The notes beneath the pieces were generated by a model, which ran no database searches, had not been told where the DNA came from, and worked only from the letters and a program-made list of their open reading frames with translations. Below are positions 50,402-62,210 of a stretch of DNA of 64,000 bases, one piece after another. Made by a program: the position numbers and the translations under genes. The stretch's first letter is position 1. Each line of letters begins with the position of its first letter. Origin of the DNA: Symbiodinium kawagutii (taxonomy: Eukaryota; Sar; Dinophyceae; Suessiales; Symbiodiniaceae). Where the stretch lies: positions 335,688 to 399,687 of the forward strand of contig VSDK01024160.1 in assembly GCA_009767595.1 (NCBI GenBank). Direction: 5' to 3'.

Positions 50402-51230
50402 GTGCGCTTCTCGCTGGCGCAGGCTCCGCTTGTTCAACTCCCTTGTGACTGCTTGTTTGAGGTGGTCCTTGTACGTGCTGCCCGCCAAGGAAAGCACGTG
50501 CACTGTGTGATCTTGCTAACTTGGCTGCTAGGAGCCCGTGCCCATCGCTCCTGGTTTCAGGTGGAGTGCATTCGAGCGTTTCGGCATGGGGTCAAAGTTC
50601 TGGGCAGGACCTATTGTGAACCAACTCTGGGATTGTCTGCTGGCTCGCATGGTCTGGCAATGGGTCGGCATGTACTCCGCATGCCATCCAGTTCACTGAC
50701 AGGGTCGGTTCTACTTGCCCTCCGTTCCACTTCAAAGCCGAAGCGACGCAGAACTGGACCAGACAATAGTGGGCATCGCCCTGTTCTTCGCTATCTCCAT
50801 CACCAAAGCATTTCAGTTGACGATGCTGCGGACCGTCTCCGGTGGCAGGGCCGAGAAGATGAGTGGCTTCGGGATTATTGTCAAGGACCCCGCTGCCAAC
50901 GTGTATGGGAGCCCTAGCAGCCAGTACTTGTGGACCTGGCGTTGTTTGCAAGGCTGTTTTCACGGCCAGCAGCTGATTGTCGCTGAAGTGGCTCATTCGA
51001 TTAACCATGTTTGCTTCGATTTGGATCGTGTCTTGGGCTGGCGACGAAAGTCGTACACCGGTGCCACTTTGACTGCTCTGCTTGCTGCCATTGTAGCCAC
51101 TGATTGGATTCATCCTTCAATGTTTCATCTTCAAATCCTCCTTTCCCGAGTTTCTTCTGATGTGGATCACGTCCAACCACTTCTGAGTGCTGCACCGGTA
51201 TTTTCTCAGGCTTTGCTCGGCGTTGTATAG
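50402..51230 (+). pseudogene. LINE C-terminal region
   Basis: Overlapping plus frames, including QGKHVHCVILLTWLLGARAH and KAFQLTMLRTVSGGRAEKMS, continue the ORF after RT and end at TAG 51228-51230. No RNase H motif was recognised. Confidence 0.35.
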
Positions 51231-51576
51231 TGGCCGAAGTTTCTCAATTGCCTGATGCATGGAGTGTGCAAATGGCGCCGCTGGCCACTGAGCTTGGTGG
51301 CTGAGAAACTGCTCCTGGCATTGGGCTGTGTGCTCGCCTTTTGCTCCCGGCTCAACTGTCGAGAGGGCGATGGAGAAGAAGAAATCATCATTAATTTGCT
51401 TTCGTCAGCCGGCATATCGACCACCATTGAACCCTTCACGTCACCATCAAGCTGCTTATCAATCCATCACCGGCATGCGTTATCCAGCTCACTCACGCTC
51501 ACTCACCCTCACTCACTTCATCAACCAGGACCATCACTATTGATTCATCCCCATCTTCACCCACCAGCTTCACCAG

Positions 51577-51732
51577 CTCCCAGGGCCCAGCCGTGCCCCA
51601 GCCGTCCCCACAGGAGCTGGCGGTGAACGTTGGGAGCCCCGTGGGCAGTTTCATGGGCAGTTCGCTGACGGAGGAGGCCATCGTGCCCTTGCTGCGGTCG
51701 CAGGAGGAGGTGCCGGGGGGAGCCGCAGCGTG
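51577..51732 (+). CDS. Exon, unknown protein
   Basis: Acceptor CTTCACCAG, donor GTACGG. Frame PSPQELAVNVGSPVGSFMGS then SLTEEAIVPLLRSQEEVPGG, G/C-ending codons, incoming and outgoing phase 2. Unidentified. Confidence 0.5.
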
Positions 51733-52367
51733 GTACGGATGCCACAGGGGCAGTCAGTGGTTGATGGGCGGTGAATGGATGGGAATTGGGGAGCGGATTT
51801 AGTATGATTTAGCCGTTGGTGGAAACATGATGGTTGCTTGATGGCTATAGTGGGAAATGATTGTTGAATGATGGTAAGCCCTTGGTCGATGGTAACCCGG
51901 CTGGAAATCGCCAATTCATAGGTAAATATCTGGACATGAAGGCATGGAATCATACCAGAAACCGACATGTTCGCCCAGAGCACTGAGGCAACTTGAAGGC
52001 ATTCAACAGTGGCGAGTTGGACCGACGCACATTGTTGAGCCTATGTGACAGATTTCCCCAGCGCTCATGATGTCTGAAATCCCAGTTTTCCATTCTGACC
52101 CAATTGTTTCATCTTGGAGGGCCGGGGGGTTCGTTGTTCCTCAGGTGCCGGCAGAAGCCCATATGCTCACCAAGGACAGGGGCATGGATGCGAGGTGTTC
52201 CACGGTCTTGGCAGTGGCGGGCGCTGGCATGCCGAACTTGGGTGAAACAGAACTGGTTCCCAACAATACCCTGGAAGAATTCCGAACAAATCCAGGGGTC
52301 GGAGGAATATTGGACATGGATTTCGGATGATTTTGGAAGGTGACGGAGTTGCTCTGGACTTCTCCAG

Positions 52368-52483
52368 CGGGGGAAGGTGCTGCCTCTCTGCCACCAGGAG
52401 CACTTCCCACCTCTCTTTGAAGCGGAGGCCAGGTACAAGGCCTGCGACGAGTCCAGCGGCATCATGGCCTGCAAGGCGACAGG
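52368..52483 (+). CDS. Exon, unknown protein
   Basis: Acceptor CTTCTCCAG, donor GTAGCT. Frame RGKVLPLCHQEHFPPLFEAE then ARYKACDESSGIMACKAT. Good third-position bias. Unidentified. Confidence 0.5.
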
Positions 52484-52789
52484 GTAGCTGGAGATCCGTC
52501 GCGTGAAGTTCTCATTTCATTTCTGTCTTTTGCCATGCTGGTTGTACATCTTGTATCATCTTGTACGTGTCCTTGGTTTCTCGGGTAAGTTTTTTTCCTT
52601 GGTGATATGTTTTCAGAACTTTTTCCACCCATGCCTCTTGCATTGTATCATTGACAGGTTTGACAAACACATGCGTACACACACGCATACATATTTGTTG
52701 AGGGATTGGTTCAGGACCACTAGCCAAGCACCAACCAACCCGCCCACCACCCACCAACGACCAACCACCACCAAACTCCAGCTTGATCC

Positions 52790-52905
52790 GCGTCAGGTGC
52801 AGCTCCTAAAGACAGCTCCTCGGAGGCAGTGTCGCAGCTGTTTGAAGCGGCAACTGAGGGGCCCTGCGAAAGATTTGGAAGTTGTTGAGTTAACCTGCAA
52901 CTGAT
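52790..52905 (+). other. Exon-like patch, frame uncertain
   Basis: Two frames are open: AAPKDSSSEAVSQLFEAATE and LDPRQVQLLKTAPRRQCRSC. One probably codes, but codon bias does not decide. Confidence 0.3.
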
Positions 52906-52909
52906 GGGA

Positions 52910-55400
52910 TTATCCATCATCTCAGGCGTCCTTCTGCGCGCAAAGGGTTTGTCAGCCACGGATGTTTCAGATACTCCATCTCCTTCTCAAGTGTTTATTC
53001 CGTGTGACATCTGGTGGGAGAGGGGGTGGAGCCATACCCACAATCCCATGATGTCCCCAGCTGCTGGCGTGCTGTTGAGGGTTGGAACGGCTCCTGCCAA
53101 GGTGCTGTTTACCGCCAAGATGGGGACTCTTGGCCAAGCTTCGGCCTGCTGACCGAGAAACCTGAAGGGTGGTTCATAACTGGGGGTCTGCCACGTGGTT
53201 TATGCGGGTAATTCCGGTGTTGTCCCTGGCCGGCTGGGAAAGGGAACCCGTGCATGAAGGCACGAGGGATTCTCTCAAGGCCATGAAATTGGAAAAAATA
53301 ATTCCGGTGTTTCAATGAGCGGGAAAGACACACTGTCACTATTGCCATTAGGGAACGGTGCTTTACTTCGTTAAAGCTCGTTGGCTTTGGAAAAGCTCCG
53401 GCTCCCAGCGAGCCTGTGCAGGTCGGGGAAGGCCAGAGGAGGTGTAGAAATTCATTGTCCACACCCAAGGTATTGATGGTTGAGCTGTTAACATTTCTGG
53501 ATGGCTGGGGGTGCCACAAGTTTGTACAGAAATTACGGCCAAGGCTGCCCCACACTTTTCGACCAAGCGTCATGAGTTAAATGAACCCCGAGGCCACTGG
53601 CACATGAACCAAACGGTGACTAACCCAACGGGTAGCTTCACCATGGCGCTGACCTGTCTCAGTGGGTCTGTTCCATCATGCTGCCGTTCAGATGCTGCTT
53701 CTGCCTCGCACTGTGCCGGCTCCTGACCTGTTGGGTAGAATTCTGCCACCAAGGGCAAGTTGTCTATGTTTGGACTGCCGACTTTTCTGAGCTGGAGAGT
53801 CACTGGGTCCCATGCAACTTTTTGATGCCACAGTTTTTCACCCTCGAATCAATCCCTTCCACAGTTGTAGCGACTGCGCCTGGCACTGCTCAGGATGCAC
53901 TTGAAGGTCTCGCATGTGCTGGAGCTTTTCCGTAGCCAAGTCTATTCCGCGATGCACCGAAGCTGCAAGAAGTCAGCATGGGTCATGATCGGCGATGTAG
54001 ATTTCATAGGACCACAGGGTTGCCTGCATCCCACGTCATGATGTTTGCCTGCAAGGGCTGGATGTTCCAAGGTATTCGTCGCAGGCATCTGGAAACAATC
54101 CGTTGGCTCTACCGGAGGAGGTGGTTGAGAGCGTGCCCTGGCAATGTGAGTAGTGAAGCAACCAGAGGTCTTGCCACATGGAAAGGTTTGCAAAAGCGGA
54201 GACTACACGAATCAACACGTTGGAATAACTTCTCTTCCCAACCGAAAGGCAGGATGTTCATCAATAGACCCTCAACATTGAGAGGCCACGCGCCCTTCCC
54301 AGACAACGCCGAGCGCCTTTTTTCGTACGAAAACTCGGGGGCATCACAGATGCCAAGTCAAACCTGCGTGGCCCACAGATGCCCCAAACCATTTCCCTGG
54401 TGGGGAAGAAGGAGGCACCGCGCGTACATTGTCACATGGCTGCTTGGAGACCCATGAATCATGGAATCAGCAGGGCTTCAGGGCTTCCAGGAGGTTTTCT
54501 TATCAGCGATTTCTGGGAATGATGGTGGACAATATGCCAACTTTACCGCAGGTACTGCGCATCATCCAAGAGCCAGTGATTGATCTCCGGCAACCATACA
54601 TGTCGCTGGCCCGCAAGCGCATGGGAATACAGATCTTGGCCACCCGATTGGTTGGTTAGACGGTTAGACCTGAATGTGGCAGGTCTATATCGGCACCGTA
54701 CTTCATGGGATATCACCAGGTCTTTATGAATAATCAAATCATTGCTGAACTACTGTTGGGGGCCGAACTTGTTACTCTTCAGTGATCTTGTGGGAAGGGG
54801 GATTTCTGCCGGTGGGCTGTGAAACTGAACCGCGCAGTAAGCCTCAAACTAACTCGCTGCCAAGTCCATCGTACCATGATGCATTTTGTTCAAGTTATAC
54901 CTCGGTACCTCATCCTTTTCCAATGATTTCAAAGTTTATATTCGGAAAAGACGTGCTGGAACCGGTTCAAGGAACTTGAGAGAGTGGATGAGGGTGGTAC
55001 TTCATAATAGTAACTGTCACTATACTTTGACAAAACCAATGCCCAGCCGAGTCATCATGCTGGGGATGAACCACAACTACTGGGCATAGAAGGAATTATG
55101 ATTCATAAATGCTGACTCGTTAGAAGTTTGGGTTTGAAACATTTACTGTCTACCTCTCCGTGCCTTTTGCATTGTTTTCTTTGGTTGCTGCATAGGAGTG
55201 AGGTGTGTAGCTTTTTTTGCTGAGAACTACCGTCTGCAGGCTCGGTCAGATCGAACATGGAGCTAACAAGATTTGAACGTTTCAGTGCAATCAGCTCGGC
55301 CATTGGCCATTCCTGTAAATGTTCATCATCATTAGCCATTACTATCATTACTGTATTAACCAGCCTTGGAGTATTAAATTGCTGCCGTTAATTAACCATC
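52910..55400. other. Open frames without support, then spacer
   Basis: A minus frame at 53573-53109 (154 codons) and plus frames at 53678-53935 and 53978-54457 are open but lack splice consensus, codon bias and motifs. They may be remnants of unrecognised repeats. 54500-55400 is spacer. Confidence 0.35.
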
Positions 55401-55441
55401 ATCAACCATCATCCATTGTGAAATTCATCGACCATCATTAA

Positions 55442-55770
55442 TCGCCATCATTATCAACCATCATTGGCCATTAGATTCCCTACGGCCCTACTATGATGCT
55501 AGATCCCCTATGATTCCCCATTATTAGCCACCGTGATTATCCATCATTCACCACCATCATTATCAACCATCATTGGCCATTAGATTCCCTACGGCCCTAC
55601 TATGATGCTAGATCCCCTATGATTCCCCATTATTAGCCACCGTGATTATCCATCATTCACCACCATCATTATCAACCATCATCGGCCATTAGATTCCCTA
55701 CTATGATGCTAGATCCCCTATAATTCCCCAGTATTAACCACATGATCATCCATCATTAGCCATTGGATTC
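55442..55770 (+). repeat. 109-bp tandem repeat
   Basis: TTATCAACCATCATTGGCC recurs at 55451, 55560 and (one change) 55669, a period of 109 bp. Two copies are nearly identical, including CTACGGCCCTACTATGATGC; the third lacks a short CTACGGCC block and decays. Confidence 0.95.
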
Positions 55771-55808
55771 CCTGCAGATTCCCCATGATTAAACATCATT
55801 CGCCACCA

Positions 55809-55925
55809 GGCTGTGGGTCAGTTCACCCTTAGTCCCCCTGGTTCCCCATCATTTACCATTGATTTCCTACCATTGTTGGTGAGCTTCTCCCCAATTATCG
55901 TTGGTTAACATTGACTCATGGCCAG
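55809..55925. mobile_element. TIR element family 1, copy g
   Basis: Starts GGCTGTGGGTCAGTTC, interior CCCCTGGTTCCCCATCAT, ends CATTGACTCATGGCCA. About 117 bp, directly after the 109-bp array. Confidence 0.55.
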
Positions 55926-56166
55926 TTGATTCACCTTCATTAACAAACCCTTAACCTTCATAAACTTTCATTAACCACAACAACCATGCATACCCACCAT
56001 GTCGTCCTCATCTACTACCGGCCACTTGTTGCGTTGGGACCGCGTTGCTCCAGGCGGTCCCCTGCGGTGATGCGCCTTGGAGACGCAGTTTGCTGTAGTT
56101 GGGTAGTGGTGATAGCGCTTGGTAGCTTTCGTAGTGCTTGGTTGCTTGGTTAGTTGGGATAGCTTA

Positions 56167-56335
56167 TAGTGGCCAATAGTGGTTAATAGGGGTTAATAGT
56201 GGTTAACCATGCAACCCCTATTAACCACTATTGGCCACTATTAGTGGTTAACCATTAATAGCCACTATTAATGGTTTCACAGCTGTTAATGACTACTTAT
56301 AGTGGCCAATAGTGGTCAGTAGTCATTAACAGCTG
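56167..56335. repeat. Two long perfect palindromes in tandem
   Basis: Arms 56167-56194 and 56213-56240 are perfect 28-bp inverted repeats (loop 18). Arms 56280-56297 and 56318-56335 are perfect 18-bp inverted repeats (CAGCTGTTAATGACTACT; loop 20). Between them, CCATTAATAG and CTATTAATGG form a third stem. Confidence 0.97.
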
Positions 56336-56359
56336 CTAATGCATTGGTAGCCATTGTGT

Positions 56360-57190
56360 AGGACTCAGACCTTTGACAATGGTGATGGGTTGATAATGAT
56401 TGATATGGTTGGTTGATACCAGTAGTTGGTTTCTAGTAGTGATATGTGGCTATGACTGTCATGAATAATGGTTATTGATATAGTTGGTTGCTGGTTTATA
56501 GTGCTCATCATAGCGGTAACAATAGTGGTTAATACTGGTTTACAAGTAAAATTGGGCTTGGAAATTCCGCAGAATCATTTGGCATATGGTGGTTGATTTT
56601 GGTGAATGGGCCGAATGCAGCCAATTGAGTGGCCGTATCCTACCAGGAAACTTTTAACCCCAAGAATATTTGAGAAGGTAAAATGGGGTGCCCATATTTT
56701 GTGAACAATCCGAGTGAGTGATTTTTTCCCCACTGCTATAAACGACGTTGACCCACTGATCATGATTTTGATGTATTCATTCTGCCATTTATTTGTGCAA
56801 TCATTGCCTCATCGGTTTATTGGTCGGTTTTGCTTGTGCTTGATGATGATGGCTGGATTTGCTTAGTCACGGTAAACCTGTGTGAAGAACCCTCTCATTT
56901 TGTTGGTGATAATGGTGGTTAGTGGTTACCTATAACCCCTAGAATAGCAATTGAATGTTGACCCAATACGGATGACCCAATCGATGGTAAACAAATAGCT
57001 GGCGAACCATCAGATGGTGCTTTACCGTCTAAGGTCATCTAAAGTTATCAGGTTATTCAATCCAGATAAGCCATATCTGTAGCCTCCATCCCAACTTTTT
57101 CAGCAAAGAACCTGTAGCAACCAGGAGCAAAAAAATCCAGATAAGCTCCAGCAGCTACAGCCGCTGCTTTACCACTCCAAGGGGGTCCTT
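56360..57190. other. AT-rich spacer
   Basis: TGATATGGTTGGTTGATA-type words; no gene seen. A minus frame at 56763-56575 lacks support. Confidence 0.4.
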
Positions 57191-57350
57191 CACAGCTGGA
57201 TTTGGGTCACCTTGGAAGCACAGTCGACGCGCCCGAGGTGCGTGGACTTGATGATGACGCTCGTTTTTCACGATGGCGGGTGTCCGAGGTGTCGCTGGTG
57301 CTCGGCACCATGGAAGTGCTAGCCTGGCGGTTCATGGTTGATGCGCTGAT
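57191..57350 (+). CDS. GC-rich exon(s), frame uncertain
   Basis: After CTTCACAG one frame is LDLGHLGSTVDAPEVRGLDD with VSEVSLVLGTMEVLAWRFM at its end. A second frame, STRPRCVDLMMTLVFHDGG, has better bias in the first half. Two small exons are possible. Unidentified. Confidence 0.4.
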
Positions 57351-57359
57351 ACCATTTGC

Positions 57360-59400
57360 TCTATGCATCTTTTAACTGGGGGTTCATGGGTAGATTGCAG
57401 GAGTGAAAAGGGATTGATCATGGTCTTTGATTGTGAATGATGGGCTGTAAGAACCAACATTCAGCAGCCAGGTGGCATTGCTGGTGAAACGAGTGCTGTT
57501 TGGTAGATGATTGCCTTTTGTCAATCGAGTCTAGGTTTTCCAGCCTACCAGGTTCAAGCACCAGTACGGAAAGCCACCGGCGAAGTAGTGCAGTCATTTC
57601 TTCAGTGCTGCAAATGCTGGGAAGCCTACGCTCACAACGTGAAGGTTCCGATTCGGAAATAGACTGTCCACTTTGGTTGTAAGCGATGTTTGCAATTTAT
57701 TTTGGAAGCTTAGGGGTTAAAAGATGTGAATAAACTCTCTTGTTGTTTGCTTGCTGGGGCATGTTTAGGAGATTCAGCGAGAGGCTTGAGGATGGCCCAT
57801 CAAGGAACAGAGTCCACCAAACAAGATGCTTCACTCACTGTTCCCCACAAAGCCACAGCTTCATGAATGCTGGAGGGCACCACCACAACTCGAATATTGC
57901 AGGTTTAGAGCAGAGTCATCACAGGCCACGATGCCCTCGTGCCATTTGATTTGAGAGTCATGATGCATGGTTTGAGCGCGGTGGCCTTGCACGGCCAGCC
58001 TTTGAATCCAAGGTATGAATCTCAAGACATGTTCGCGCTAGCCTTGGAACTTCTGTTCGCGCACTGTCTCCTGGTTGTTGCAGACGGTACCATTGGGTCC
58101 AGTACTTGGCAGCTAACTTGAACAGGGCACCATTATTCAAGATGATTGCATATACAGATGTTTTTTTGGAAGAAACGTCCATCTCTACTTTCGAACTTCG
58201 TTTTTTCAGTGATTTCGTCTCATGTTCACTTCCCATTCTTAGCTGTCACGATTAGCCAGACTGTACTTGAATGCTTCCAAGAACGAGGTTATTCGCCAAA
58301 ATCAGCAAGAATTATCAAAAGTGATCGAAGTCATGATTGATACGGAAACCATTGATTTGATTCACATGATTTGGTGATCTCCATTGATACACCATTTTTT
58401 TTTTTTTTGGGGGGGGGGTTCACTTGTCGAAACGCAGGGGGCATGGGGTCCCCAAACATAGACCCTACGTACTGTCAACAGCTGACATGGGATAGCTCCA
58501 CATTTTGATTTTTTACATGATAATCTCCAAAGAAAAGAGGGGAACAAAGCTCTGAAGGTGCCACAAATCTATGGCACATGGCCCACTTCGTCGCAACGCA
58601 TGGCCACAATCCCAAGCAGCTCAAAGGTGAGCAAGGCTCAGCCAAGGGGTTGGCCAACACCAACGACAGGTGGAAGCGTCTATCTATTGGGTGCGGTGTC
58701 CATGAGCTGATCATGAGCTGATCATGTTGGTGGGCTCAGGTTGCCAGGGATCCGAATTGATGTCCTTGTTGGACAAGGCAGGGCTCCGTTGGAGTGGTGC
58801 CATGATGTGCCACGGGGGTAGCCATGGTAATGCTGCCTAGTGGTGGTGGTTTTCAGTTTCCAGATGCTTCTTGATTTTACAGATTCAGTCCGTGTAAATA
58901 TTTGGCGTGAAAGTTGTGCTGTCTCGAATCTTTGCCCGTAGAACAGAGAAGTTCATAGTTCTAGGTTTGACCAAGAGCCCACAAGCTACTGCCAAATCAG
59001 ATCTTGAACACTTTGATAATGGTAGAGCCGTATTTAGTAAACCATTGCCATATTGCCAGTTTACCTTAAACTGCTGGTGATTTACCATACAATAATCAAT
59101 ATATGGGGGTAAAGAACAAGTGGATCCAACAATACTTCGCTTGACAGGTGGAGTTGCTGACCACGGCGCAAGATAAGCTCTTCTCCATTCTGAAGCATGA
59201 CGTTTTCTCCTTGGGCCGGTTGCACCTCGGTGTTCACTAAAGTCACTAAAGGAAAAGAAGCTGTTGGAATGGAACAGCGATCCCTTGCAACACAAGACTG
59301 GTCACTTGTTGTCAAAGGCTGTTGAGTTAGTCAGCCGGTAAACGTTTCGCAATTACTTGAAGTTCATGCCTGCCTCCCATGCTGCAATTTCAATGTGGAC
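57360..59400. other. Mostly unexplained DNA
   Basis: Short frames on both strands (for example minus 58714-58475 and 59295-58885) have no splice support. A T10-G9 junction lies at 58400-58418. No gene is supported. Confidence 0.35.
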
Positions 59401-59426
59401 AGCCGTAGGGCTGGAACCTTCCAGAC

Positions 59427-59590
59427 GCTCAGATGTCCACCATGTGTGGCTACTGCGTGCCGGCATGCTGGTGGTTGGCCAACCAAGGCTTTACAGCATT
59501 GAGAATTGGGGCGTGGATGATGACTTTTCCACCATGGACAACGTGAAGCTGAAGCAGTACAGCTCCTTGACAAACATCGAGCAGTTGCCT
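59427..59590 (+). CDS. Exon candidate, unknown protein
   Basis: Frame SDVHHVWLLRAGMLVVGQPR, LYSIENWGVDDDFSTMDNVK and LKQYSSLTNIEQ, with G/C-ending codons in the second half. Splice limits are approximate. Unidentified. Confidence 0.4.
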
Positions 59591-59779
59591 TGCACGTTTG
59601 TGTTTCATTGTGGCGTCCCCACGTGTAGATGAGCAGTGTGGGCAGATGGTTGGGCACCCGCATTTTGTGACGACGTTTGTGTACACATATCTATCGCCAT
59701 GTCCCATTTGTCCTGTGCCCCCAGGAATGTCTCATTCTTATATAATCTTTTTTTTTTTCTGTTTTCTTTTTTCCTAAAG

Positions 59780-59935
59780 TTTTGGAACGACAGAAGCCGC
59801 GCAGCAACGGGCGAGGTTCACTCTGCAAGAAGCTACGGAACCTTTGCGTCCACGGCGATTCTTCCAGCAGCCCCGTGGAAGTTCAAAAGATGCTCCATGT
59901 TCCGCGGCGAAATTAGCGGGCAGATGGGTCAGGCC
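59780..59935 (+). other. Exon-like patch, frame uncertain
   Basis: Follows a T-rich tract ending CCTAAAG. All three plus frames are open for 40 or more codons (for example TTEAAQQRARFTLQEATEPL). Probably an exon; frame undecided. Confidence 0.3.
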
Positions 59936-60147
59936 TGCCCAGATACCAAATCTCTGACGGGGAACAAGTGTGTTGAAGATGGGAGCCAGGCTTTGAAGTG
60001 CGATTGCATGGCTCTGCTTGTGCAAGAGCTACGCGGTATCACCGTTGAGATTATCTTAGCAGTTGTTGCTAGCAAAGAGCCAACATGCATCAAATTGCAT
60101 GTGGGGAAGATTCGGTCATGGATATCAGGCACGCAAAGGCAAGCCCA

Positions 60148-60249
60148 GACTGGATGAACATGACCGGCCCGAATGAATTTGGCAACAGAGCATTCTACTT
60201 GGAACTTGCGCACGCGGTAGCGATAGATGCCCTGTCGGGTCAGATATAC
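60148..60249 (+). CDS. Exon before an introner-like intron
   Basis: Acceptor AAGCCCAG. Frame WMNMTGPNEFGNRAFYLELA then HAVAIDALSGQIY. With a GA donor at 60250 it ends in phase 0 and reads into ETEFFSHVDY at 60364. A GT at 60258 is also possible but then the next exon closes after a few codons. Unidentified. Confidence 0.5.
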
Positions 60250-60363
60250 GAAATGCCGTGAGCACCATTGTTTTCCCTGGTATTGTTGGTGGTTATCCCC
60301 CATGAACGTTGGTTGCTTGATATTGACCCATAGCATCCCATAGCCATATGTTGCCCTCGTTAG
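60250..60363. mobile_element. Family 1 TIR element as a GA-AG intron, with GAAA duplication
   Basis: Interior CACCATTGTTTTCCCTGG and the right end TTGACCCATAGCATCCCATAGCCATAT identify a family 1 copy with a truncated left end. GAAA occurs at 60250-60253 and 60364-60367. Removing one copy plus the element restores CAGATATACGAAACGGAG, an uninterrupted reading frame. Confidence 0.6.
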
Positions 60364-60549
60364 GAAACGGAGTTTTTCTCCCACGTGGATTACACGCTGA
60401 AGATGAACATGTACGACTTTCCGCCCAGCTCAGAGGCGAGCGAAAGTGCTCGTTGGATCTCGTTATGGTTGCCTGCGGTCGGTCTTTCATCAACGGTGAC
60501 CGATGACAACGCGCATGTGCGGCGCACCATGATTTCCATGGGCTTCATT
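60364..60549 (+). CDS. Exon after the introner-like intron
   Basis: Frame ETEFFSHVDYTLKMNMYDFP, ARWISLWLPAVGLSSTVTDD and NAHVRRTMISMGFI. Open from the acceptor GTTAG. The 3' limit is approximate. A second frame is also open here. Unidentified. Confidence 0.5.
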
Positions 60550-60764
60550 GATGTTGTGATCATTTTCATTTAGGTTGTCATCACTGCAGCTTTCTTCAAT
60601 ATCTACTTTGAACTTATTGTTATCATTTGATTATTGCTGTCATTTCCTCTTTTCAACTGGCAATAAGTGATGTTATATGTCATTATCTTTGCCGCTATCA
60701 CCATCACATCACCGTCATTACCATCATGATTAGCAGTTTCACTATCACTTTTTTGTTCACAAAG

Positions 60765-60880
60765 GGTTGTTTCTCAAGCCATCGGGATACCCCCAAAACA
60801 TCCAACATTACGAGTCATTTCAAGTCATAAATCAGGAGCATCCATAACTTGGGGATTCCCCCAAGACTCGAGAAACCACC
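60765..60880. mobile_element. TIR element family 3, copy d
   Basis: Left GGTTGTTTCTC...GGGATACCCCC and right GGGGATTCCCCC...CGAGAAACCACC are inverted. About 115 bp, between exons 60364 and 61003. Confidence 0.5.
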
Positions 60881-61002
60881 AGCTACCAGCAACAAACCCT
60901 CCATAACTTCATGGTCATCAAGTATTTGCCATTCTAACTAATAGATACTAATAGCTGGATGGTTTACACCCTGCAGCTGGATGGTTTAAACCCACCATGT
61001 AG

Positions 61003-61174
61003 GGGTGAACCCCTCGATCACTTCGGGCTCATCCCATCGCTGCTGGGTTTCCGTAGGGATCCGTTGGCCAGGCTGGGCAGTACAGGCTACCAGCGCCGCC
61101 AGGCTTTGGTGAAGACGGTGATCTCCCAGATGTGTCACTGCGCGGTGAAGGCCGTGGCCAACAACAGCGCCTCA
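61003..61174 (+). CDS. Exon, unknown protein
   Basis: Acceptor CATGTAG, possible GC donor at 61175. Frame HFGLIPSLLGFRRDPLARLG, YQRRQALVKTVISQMCHCAV and KAVANNSAS with strong bias; phase 2 in, phase 0 out. Immediately upstream is a family 2-like GGATGGTTTAAACCCACCATGTAG. Unidentified. Confidence 0.55.
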
Positions 61175-61204
61175 GCTGGGCTACCATGGGAGTTGCTTAG
61201 AATC

Positions 61205-61620
61205 ATTGGTCGAGCTATAGGTTATTAACGATATGTTATATGGGTAGGTTGGTAACCATAGGTGATATATAGATAGGTTATTATTAACCATAGGTTCTGT
61301 CTATAGGTTGTTCGGCAATCAGTATTTATTGAACCATAGGAGTTATATAACCTAGTCACTATAGATAGGTTTTGAAATGCTGTACCAGCCATGGACCATA
61401 GGTTATATATATCTATAGGTTATTAACTGTAGGTTTATATAGATAGGTTATTGATAACCGTAGGTCATATGGACAGGTCATTCAGTAATTGATATTTATT
61501 AACCATAGGAGTTGGCTATAAACCATGGGTTACATGGGTAGATTGGTAACCATAAATAGGTGATATAGATAGGTAGCGCCATTTATATGATGATGAACCA
61601 GCGATTAAAATCTACATCCA
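61205..61620 (+). repeat. Diverged ATAGGTTAT / AACCATAGG array
   Basis: Repeating units such as TATATAGATAGGTTATTA and AACCATAGGT, probably within an intron between exons 61003 and 62100. 61620-62090 shows no gene. Confidence 0.8.
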
Positions 61621-62099
61621 CGATTGCCAAAGCTATAGGTTTGCCCACCATTCGCCTTACTAACGCACTTGAGCAGCGACTGATAATCATTTTAAACAAG
61701 TTACCAACATTCACCAACATGAGCAAATATAGTAATACCATACATGGTTTGTAACCATTATTACTACTATGCTTATTAACTTATTAACTATATGGTTCCA
61801 GTATGATAGCTTCTACTGTTACCATAGTGGAGCCATCATCAAAACTACACTGGGTTGAGTATGGTTGAGTTTCCACCGGGAAAGCAAGGTGGGCCACAAT
61901 GATGGCAGAGGGATCATAGCTGTTGATTGCTGGGGGCTGCTCGGCCAGGGCATGCCCAGCAGCTGGTGGTGACTACCATAGCTTCATGTAGCTTCATTTT
62001 GGCCCCACCACAGGGATGGAATGGGATGGACACCCCCCAAGTTCACACAGGGTTCTTCGAAGCATTTTGGAAGAGCCTTGCAGCTGAGGCAAAAACCAG

Positions 62100-62210
62100 A
62101 TGCAAGCCTACAAGTCAGTGGGTGCTATGAAAAGCTTGGTCTCCGAACAGCCGGAGTGTGCCCTGCTGCTGGCGGAGATCTTCAAGGGAAACTTCGAGAT
62201 CTGTCGCCGG
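62100..62210 (+). CDS. Exon, unknown protein
   Basis: After AACCAG, 37 codons MQAYKSVGAMKSLVSEQPEC then ALLLAEIFKGNFEICRR, ending at a GC donor (62211) in phase 0. Good codon bias. Unidentified. Confidence 0.55.

Larger units (their letters stand above)
47363..51382 (+). mobile_element. LINE-type (non-LTR) retrotransposon, degraded, with spliced leader at its 5' end
   Basis: In order: DinoSL match (47373-47389), ORF1-like region (from 47436), AP-endonuclease-like region, reverse transcriptase and a C-terminal region, all on plus but in several frames with stops. Limits are proposed from AATCATC at 47356-47362 and 51383-51389, with an A/G-rich 3' end (GAGAAGAAG). That duplication is short and lies in ATC-rich DNA, so the ends are tentative. 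Confidence 0.75.

Noticed and set aside
55442-55770. CRISPR array
   Set aside because: Whole 109-bp units repeat with no separate conserved repeat and variable spacer, and the DNA is eukaryotic.
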